From Erysipelotrichaceae bacterium (GTDB lineage: Bacteria > Bacillota_I > Bacilli_A > Erysipelotrichales > Erysipelotrichaceae), in contig CAAEVI010000167.1 in the NCBI GenBank assembly GCA_900759455.1, positions 1-9,819 on the forward strand: DNA of 9,819 nucleotides. Direction: 5' to 3'. Under the pieces are notes generated by a model that had not been told where the DNA came from, did no database searches, and saw only the letters and a list, made by a program, of their open reading frames with translations. Shown one piece after another: positions 5,640 to 9,819 of this stretch (its first letter is position 1; the number at the start of each line of letters is the position of its first letter). The translations under genes and the position numbers were made by a program.

Positions 5640-5937
5640 AAGCCTGTCCGTTTCGAATGACGATCTGACGCCCGTCAGGGCAACGTTTTTGTGATTCTTT
5701 CAGATATCCGTTGGCAATCAGCTGATCAATACTTGTTGGAGTATGCAGTGTATCTATCTCATACAATAAAATCTGTGCATCAACGACCGACGTCAGCGCT
5801 TCACATCCCTTTTTTTCAATTATTTTTTCTTTTTGCTGAATATTGGGAAGCGTCAACAAAAACAGCAAAGCAACAACTGATAATACAATCATCATTTCCA
5901 ATAACGTAAAACCGCTCTGTAATCCATGATCCTTCAT
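5629..5937 (-). CDS. comGC: ComGC, major competence pseudopilin
   Basis: A 102-aa prepilin that forms the transformation pseudopilus fibre. The N-terminus MKDHGLQSG9-F10-TLLE14-MMIVL is a textbook class III signal: prepilin peptidase cuts after Gly9 and Glu14 is the +5 residue. The helix runs to about residue 30. The C-terminal part has the ComGC pattern of short helices with ID.L...GYL and RCPDG. Cys45 and Cys86 could form the intramolecular disulfide known for B. subtilis ComGC. The ATG at 5937 is chosen because AAGGAG lies seven bases upstream (5950-5945); the same frame stays open to 6243, but that extension runs through comGB codons and lacks the proper leader. Eleven bases separate it from the comGB stop. 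Confidence 0.95.
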   Translation of the reverse strand: MKDHGLQSGFTLLEMMIVLSVVALLFLLTLPNIQQKEKIIEKKGCEALTSVVDAQILLYEIDTLHTPTSIDQLIANGYLKESQKRCPDGRQIVIRNGQAYAQ

Positions 5938-5948
5938 AAAATCACTCC

Positions 5949-6899
5949 TTACATTTGATTCAACATTTCTAAAGGCATGAGCAACAGCTGATATACGCTG
6001 TATACCAATAGGCCGATGATAATGTAAATGAAAAGCTGCAAAATGATACCTCCCGCATGTAAATGACGTTTCCATGCCTGCAGTTCTTGAGCCATAAACA
6101 ACTGAAGTGTCTGTATCAGAATTGATGCACGATAACCAATCAAAAAATACTTTTGAAATACTGCAGAAAAGTAATTTGAAGTCATTATGATTTCTTCGTA
6201 TGAAAAGCCGGATTCCAGTAAATGCCTCACTTCCTGAACGCATGGAAACAGAATACTGTTTTTCTCTACCGTCTGCATTAACGCGAAGGCGTTTGCCGTA
6301 TCAATACCGGCCTGCATCAGTTCACATAAAAAAGACGCAAACAGGTATGAGGTAATGCTTCTAAGCACTCTCGAATATTTGTGAAATCTTACGATCAGAT
6401 AACAGCGTGCATTGACATTCCACTTCAAGAAAAGCAATGCAGCTATCAGAAGAAAAAGAATGATCACAAAAAAGAAGAAGATGAATCTGATTAGATTCAA
6501 TATCAGGACAGGGAGAAAAGAAGGCTGCGACTGCGTCACCTGCAAAAGCTGAGGATAAATGACAGAGAGAAAAAAGAACGCAAGTATGAAGGACATACTG
6601 AACAACAGCAACGGATATACAGACTGTCGAATGATCACAAGAATGATTGAACGGCGCAATTCATATAAACGCAAGGAGGTAGCGATCGCATTCTCCATCG
6701 ATGCAACTGAAGAAAAAAAGCGAAGATAATAACAAAAGTTTTTATCAATTCCTTTGACTTCACTTATATTTCCACCGTTGTTTAATTTCGCCATCACCTC
6801 GTCACTGTTTCTAAAAGAAAGAGATAAAGCTTCTTCCAAGCCAATACCGTTTTCCAATAGGATAGCGAGAGATTTCCATTCATTCGTACGAAACTTCAT
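5949..6899 (-). CDS. comGB: ComGB, membrane platform protein of the competence pseudopilus
   Basis: A 316-aa polytopic protein of the type II secretion F / PilC family, which anchors the assembly ATPase and collects pilin subunits in the cytoplasmic membrane. Two hydrophobic segments sit close together at about 94-116 and 132-158, and a third lies at 284-309 near the C-terminus, the usual topology. Two related cytoplasmic domains are visible, starting at LLENGIGLEEALSL (14-27) and LCELMQAGIDTANAFAL (191-207); the L...G(I/D)...A pattern is the family repeat. It is slightly shorter than most homologues (about 320-400 aa). The ATG at 6899 has GAGGG eight bases upstream and overlaps the end of comGA by 20 bases, indicating coupled translation. 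Confidence 0.93.
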   Translation of the reverse strand: MKFRTNEWKSLAILLENGIGLEEALSLSFRNSDEVMAKLNNGGNISEVKGIDKNFCYYLRFFSSVASMENAIATSLRLYELRRSIILVIIRQSVYPLLLFSMSFILAFFFLSVIYPQLLQVTQSQPSFLPVLILNLIRFIFFFFVIILFLLIAALLFLKWNVNARCYLIVRFHKYSRVLRSITSYLFASFLCELMQAGIDTANAFALMQTVEKNSILFPCVQEVRHLLESGFSYEEIIMTSNYFSAVFQKYFLIGYRASILIQTLQLFMAQELQAWKRHLHAGGIILQLFIYIIIGLLVYSVYQLLLMPLEMLNQM

Positions 6900-7872
6900 C
6901 TAACAATCCCTCTTCTGCGATATATCCTTGATGAAAAGCATTTAAAAGCTGCTGTTTCATAGTACGATGTGATTTTGGGAGATGACCACGCTGAAAATAA
7001 TCATTCAGATCATCACCATATAGCATTTCATAAAGGCACATTCTTCCCTCTCTGTCAGCCTTCATGACAAGTCTCTGCGTACAGACAAAAGACACGATCT
7101 GACGCATTTCGTGTTGTTCGACACCAAATTCCAGCAAACGTGTCAAAACTTCGCTGCATGTTTTGGCATGCACAGTGGTGAAAACGCTATGTCCGCTCAA
7201 TGCCGCACGTAATGCCATACGAGCTGTTGCAGAACTGCGAATTTCACCGATCATGATCACATCCGGATCGTGACGGAGAAGCTGCTCGATTCCCGTTTCA
7301 TATGTCAGTCCGCTCTTTTCGTTGATTTGCAGCTGCACATAATTGCTGTCTTGAATTTCAATCGGATCTTCAAGTGTAATGACTTGTTTTTGACAACACA
7401 AGGCAGCCGTACGAAGCAAGACATGCAGGGTCGTTGTTTTTCCGCTTCCTGTCGGTCCGGAAAATAAGGAGAGACCTTGCCTTCCCTGACAAAGTGACAA
7501 AAGCACTTTTTGCTGTTGTGGATCAGAACAGATTTCCTCCAAAGTTTTGAATGAATGCTGATTCAGCAGACGCAGAACTCCGGTCTGAATTTCATTTGTG
7601 CATAATAACGAAAATCGAAACTGCAGTTTTTTTCCATGATACACTCTTGTGAGGTTGCCCGACTGCGGTCTGGCGAGATCACCAAGATCAAGATGCGATA
7701 CATACTTTAGATATTGAAATAGCTTTGCATCAAAGATGCCGTCATCCTGATCGTCCATTTTTCCCAGACAGCGCAGCTGAAAATGAAGTCTTCCCTCCTT
7801 GAGCACAAAATGAGCATCACTCGCCTGACGTGCCAACATTAAATGAATTAAGGATGAGAGTAATTCTTCCAT
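6880..7872 (-). CDS. comGA: ComGA, traffic ATPase of the competence pseudopilus
   Basis: A 330-aa cytoplasmic GspE/PilB-family hexameric ATPase that drives pseudopilus assembly for DNA uptake. ASDAHF (17-22) is the conserved N-terminal motif of the family. Walker A is GPTGSGKTTT (139-148), the Asp box is ITLEDPIE (165-172), Walker B is DPDVIMIGEIR (202-212), and the His box is GHSVFTTVHAKT (227-238). The four-cysteine zinc site of PilB/GspE proteins is absent, as expected for ComGA. The ATG at 7872 is preferred because GGGAGGTG lies just upstream; the frame is open to 7956, but the extra 28 residues overlap the promoter and terminator region. It is the first gene of the comG operon, downstream of an apparent promoter. 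Confidence 0.96.
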   Translation of the reverse strand: MEELLSSLIHLMLARQASDAHFVLKEGRLHFQLRCLGKMDDQDDGIFDAKLFQYLKYVSHLDLGDLARPQSGNLTRVYHGKKLQFRFSLLCTNEIQTGVLRLLNQHSFKTLEEICSDPQQQKVLLSLCQGRQGLSLFSGPTGSGKTTTLHVLLRTAALCCQKQVITLEDPIEIQDSNYVQLQINEKSGLTYETGIEQLLRHDPDVIMIGEIRSSATARMALRAALSGHSVFTTVHAKTCSEVLTRLLEFGVEQHEMRQIVSFVCTQRLVMKADREGRMCLYEMLYGDDLNDYFQRGHLPKSHRTMKQQLLNAFHQGYIAEEGLLDEVSYE

Positions 7873-7921
7873 TTGCCACCTCCCTGTATCTTGTTTATAC
7901 GCCTGAAAATTGCCTGATCCT

Positions 7922-7963
7922 AAAAAAAACGACTGGATTTTATAGAAAAAAACCAATCGTTTT
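7922..7963 (-). terminator. Terminator-like hairpin between the hydrolase gene and comGA
   Basis: On the minus strand, AAAACGATTGG and CCAGTCGTTTT pair over 11 positions with one G-U wobble. The 16-base loop is rich in T and A and can pair further. Four extra T follow the stem. It lies 41 bases after the hydrolase stop, which suits termination of that transcript. The same bases contain the putative comG promoter. Confidence 0.5.
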
Positions 7964-7966
7964 CAA
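7939..7966 (-). promoter_or_regulatory. Putative sigma-A promoter of the comG operon
   Basis: On the minus strand, TTGAAA (7966-7961) and TATAAA (7944-7939) are separated by 16 bases, a good match to sigma-A spacing. Initiation would fall about 60 bases before the comGA start. I see no obvious ComK box or ComX/SigX cin-box here, so the competence regulator cannot be read from the sequence. The boxes lie in an A/T-rich hairpin, which raises the chance that the match is fortuitous. Confidence 0.5.
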
Positions 7967-8003
7967 GCCTGATTGAAAATTGATAAAATATTTTGTCTGA
8001 ATA

Positions 8004-8621
8004 TCAGACAGTTTGCAGATAATAATTGAAACGAAGTTCATTCATTAGCGTTGTTGAAGGTCCGTGTCCAGGATAGATTACATAATCAGCGTTTAAATTT
8101 TTCAACATATGAAGCGTTTGAACCATTTTTGAATTACTGCCGCCGCAAAGATCGGTTCGACCGATGCTTCCCTGAAACAACACATCCCCGCAAAACATAT
8201 TGTTCCCCATGAGCAGCAAACAGCTTCCCTCACTATGACCTGGAGCATCGATTACCTCAATATCAAAATTCCCGATTTTTTGGCTGCCTGTTTGAAACAG
8301 CTGTGGTTCGGTTTTTACTACCAACGGAGCAAAGTCACTGCTGAAGTTCAGTGCAGGATCAGTAAGCATCGGTTTATCCAGTGGATGAATATACAAAGGA
8401 CACTGATACTCTTTTGTAAAAAAGTCTGCACCAGCGCAATGATCAAAGTGACCGTGAGTTAAAAGAACAGCATCCACACTTAGATTATGATCTTCAATAT
8501 ATTTCTGCACGCCTCTTCCCTTTGATCCAGGATCAATGATCAATGCATGCCCATTTTCGCTGACCACATAACAATTTGCCTGGATAATCAAACCAAGCTC
8601 AAATCTTTTAATTTCCAACAT
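8004..8621 (-). CDS. Metallo-beta-lactamase-fold hydrolase (glyoxalase II-like, YqgX type)
   Basis: A 205-aa soluble binuclear metal hydrolase. The signature THGHFDH at 55-61 gives H56, H58, D60 and H61. The other ligands are H129 (DAPGHSEGS), D146 (CGDVLF) and H186 (YPGHGP), so the complete metal site is present. Its length and its GSIGRTDL segment match the short glyoxalase-II-like group that includes B. subtilis YqgX. It could hydrolyse a thioester such as a lactoyl-thiol adduct, but the substrate cannot be read here. A YqgX-type gene near comGA is, as far as I recall, also seen in Bacillus, which supports an old neighbourhood. The ATG at 8621 has only a weak AAAG upstream. It lies 38 bases after rpmG, separated by a weak hairpin, so it may be read through from the rpmG promoter. 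Confidence 0.93.
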   Translation of the reverse strand: MLEIKRFELGLIIQANCYVVSENGHALIIDPGSKGRGVQKYIEDHNLSVDAVLLTHGHFDHCAGADFFTKEYQCPLYIHPLDKPMLTDPALNFSSDFAPLVVKTEPQLFQTGSQKIGNFDIEVIDAPGHSEGSCLLLMGNNMFCGDVLFQGSIGRTDLCGGSNSKMVQTLHMLKNLNADYVIYPGHGPSTTLMNELRFNYYLQTV

Positions 8622-8635
8622 AAGTCTTTACGAAT

Positions 8636-8658
8636 AAAAAAGACCGCAATGGGCCCTT
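8636..8658 (-). terminator. Weak terminator-like hairpin after rpmG
   Basis: On the minus strand, AAGGGCC and GGTCTTT pair over seven positions, two of them G-U, with the six-base loop CATTGC and a run of six T at the 3' side. It begins two bases after the rpmG stop. Its modest strength suggests partial termination with read-through into the hydrolase gene. Confidence 0.5.
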
Positions 8659-8659
8659 C

Positions 8660-8809
8660 TTATTTTTTCTCCTTGTGCTCTGTTTTTTTGTTGCAACGTG
8701 GACAGTATTTAGAAATTGTCATACGTTCTGGGTGTTTACGTTTATTACGTGTGCCAATATAATTTTCTTCTCCACATTCAGCACATTTGAAAGTAATTCT
8801 ATCTCTCAT
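8660..8809 (-). CDS. rpmG: 50S ribosomal protein L33
   Basis: A 49-aa protein beginning MRDRITFKCAECGEENYIGT and ending in a lysine-rich tail. L33 is a small protein of the large ribosomal subunit. Two CxxC pairs (Cys9/Cys12 and Cys36/Cys39) make this the zinc-binding (C+) form; Bacillota often also carry a cysteine-free paralogue that takes over under zinc limitation. TRNKRKHPERM and YCPRCNKKT are typical of the family. The ATG at 8809 follows a perfect AGGAGG at good spacing. The gene has its own strong promoter and lies 121 bases after the penicillin-binding protein gene. Confidence 0.97.
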   Translation of the reverse strand: MRDRITFKCAECGEENYIGTRNKRKHPERMTISKYCPRCNKKTEHKEKK

Positions 8810-8839
8810 TTTGTACCTCCTCACACTCTATGCCGATAA

Positions 8840-8869
8840 ATTATAACATATTACCTGTTCATTTGCCAA
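8840..8869 (-). promoter_or_regulatory. Promoter of rpmG
   Basis: On the minus strand, TTGGCA (8869-8864) and a perfect TATAAT (8845-8840) are 18 bases apart. The -10 box is preceded by TGT, so it is also an extended -10. Transcription would start near 8833, just before the AGGAGG of rpmG. No zinc-repressor palindrome is evident to me around it. Confidence 0.85.
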
Positions 8870-8930
8870 CAATTTTGTGTATCTAATTCTTTTTAATCAT
8901 CAGATAAATTGCTTTGTTCCAGGAATATGG

Positions 8931-9819
8931 TTATTTGTCCTCTTCCATAATGGAAAAATAATCATCCAGCACCTGTCCCATGACTTCATTTGTACAAATA
9001 TTGCTCTGTAAGTTATTACCGGTATCAGAAGAAGTCGGTGCAACACAGGCAAATGAAACAGAAGGATCGTCATAAGGTCCGTACCCGATAAAGGCGGTAC
9101 TGGTTGAATCGCCTACCTCGGCTGTACCGGTCTTACCAGCTATCTCCACATCCATGCTGGCAAATACTGAACCGCACTTACCGGAAGAAACACACGCACG
9201 GAATCCTTGCTGGACACGATCAAGATAATCAAGATTGCCGCTGAGTGTTGATACAACCTGGTTTTCATACGATGACACCACATTGGTTGAATTTACTTCC
9301 GTTGCGTAACTAAATAAATGAGGCTTTACTGTAACACCGTCATTGGCAATTGTCGAAACATACTGCAAGATCTGTATAGGAGTATACATATCATACTGTC
9401 CAATTGCGAAGTCAAGAAGCTTACCAACCTCTGCTGAGTAACCGACGTAGCCTCCTACTTCATTTGGCACATCAAGCCCTGTAATATTGCCGAGGCCAAA
9501 CATAGAGTAATGCTGACGCATCAAAGTAAAAGTAGAAGACGGATCGGAAATCCCAAGTGACTGATAAGGAACATATGTACCTCCTGCCAGACGAATCGCG
9601 ATATTGAACATGTAAACGTTACTTGATACCTCCAGAGCTTTTACATCATCAATCGGTCCATAATTATTGTAAGATGCTTTTACCGGTGTACCTAAAATAT
9701 GCATCGGTTCATCCACGATGATCTCTCCAGGTTCAACAACGCCTTCATTCAATCCCATGTACAGCGTGGCTCCCTTAACGATAGATCCCGGATTCGTATA
9801 ACTGAGATAATTTCCGCTG
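8931..9819 (-). CDS. Class B penicillin-binding protein, transpeptidase domain (5' end outside the window)
   Basis: The last 295 codons of a D,D-transpeptidase that cross-links peptidoglycan at the outer face of the membrane. The frame is open to the window edge. The catalytic motifs are in order: SIVK inside NPGSIVKGATLYMG (Ser codon 9783-9785), SSN in VSSNVYMFNIA, and KTGT in IAGKTGTAEVG. FGLGNITGLDVPNE and DFAIGQYDMYTPIQI are typical of class B enzymes of the PBP2 / PbpA / PBP3 kind. The N-terminal anchor, dimerisation domain and any PASTA domains are not visible; the protein ends shortly after the transpeptidase domain, so there are no C-terminal PASTA repeats. Four cysteines lie in the external domain (RACVSSGKCGS and FACVAP...NICTNE), unusual for this family in Bacillota. 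No terminator is visible before rpmG. Whether it serves elongation or division cannot be decided here. Confidence 0.93.
   Translation of the reverse strand, partial: SGNYLSYTNPGSIVKGATLYMGLNEGVVEPGEIIVDEPMHILGTPVKASYNNYGPIDDVKALEVSSNVYMFNIAIRLAGGTYVPYQSLGISDPSSTFTLMRQHYSMFGLGNITGLDVPNEVGGYVGYSAEVGKLLDFAIGQYDMYTPIQILQYVSTIANDGVTVKPHLFSYATEVNSTNVVSSYENQVVSTLSGNLDYLDRVQQGFRACVSSGKCGSVFASMDVEIAGKTGTAEVGDSTSTAFIGYGPYDDPSVSFACVAPTSSDTGNNLQSNICTNEVMGQVLDDYFSIMEEDK

Noticed and set aside
5938..6243. In-frame N-terminal extension of comGC to 204 aa.
   Set aside because: It lies entirely over comGB codons. The short leader before GFTLLE with AAGGAG upstream gives the proper prepilin.
7873..7956. Upstream extension of comGA by 28 residues in frame.
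   Set aside because: The first ATG after GGGAGGTG is at 7872; the extension runs through the promoter and hairpin and adds no family sequence.

Overview
The window is a densely packed stretch of a Bacillota (Firmicutes) chromosome in which every gene I can support lies on the minus strand. Three things point to Bacillota: a T-box riboswitch in front of leuS, strong AGGAGG-type ribosome binding sites, and a complete Gram-positive comG competence-pilus operon. The protein style and the modest GC content would fit the Erysipelotrichia, but that is an impression and not a demonstrated assignment.

In the direction of transcription (high to low coordinates), the window opens inside a class B penicillin-binding protein gene. 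The SxxK, SxN and KTG motifs are all present, but the start lies outside the window. Next come a short rpmG (ribosomal protein L33, 49 aa) with its own near-consensus promoter, and a metallo-beta-lactamase-fold hydrolase of the glyoxalase-II-like type. A terminator-like hairpin that overlaps a promoter then leads into the competence operon: comGA (traffic ATPase), comGB (membrane platform), comGC (major pseudopilin), and comGD, comGE, comGF and comGG (minor pseudopilins). All seven are packed with overlapping or nearly abutting ends. An unrecognised 111-aa membrane protein follows comGG in the same direction and may be an eighth member of the transcription unit.

The second half holds leuS behind a complete T-box leader: a promoter, a probable CUC leucine specifier, the AGGTGGTACCGCG T-box sequence, and mutually exclusive antiterminator and terminator helices. 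After leuS is a 256-base gap. It contains a strong intrinsic terminator and a stretch that reads like the frameshifted tail of a lost protein gene. The last complete gene is a membrane-anchored YkuE-type metallophosphoesterase with two unusual active-site substitutions. The final 205 bases hold only a short ORF overlapping that gene's stop and a second open fragment in another frame; together they may be the remains of one gene.

The comG genes together would build the transformation pseudopilus: ComGA powers assembly, ComGB anchors it, ComGC forms the fibre and ComGD-GG act as minor subunits. The prepilin peptidase and the DNA-transport genes are not in this window. I see no mobile element, CRISPR array, tRNA, rRNA or defence system. 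The most interesting loose ends are the unnamed gene at the end of the comG operon, the 125-base comGE/comGF overlap, a GC-rich perfect hairpin inside comGG, the promoter embedded in a terminator before comGA, and the modified metallophosphoesterase active site.
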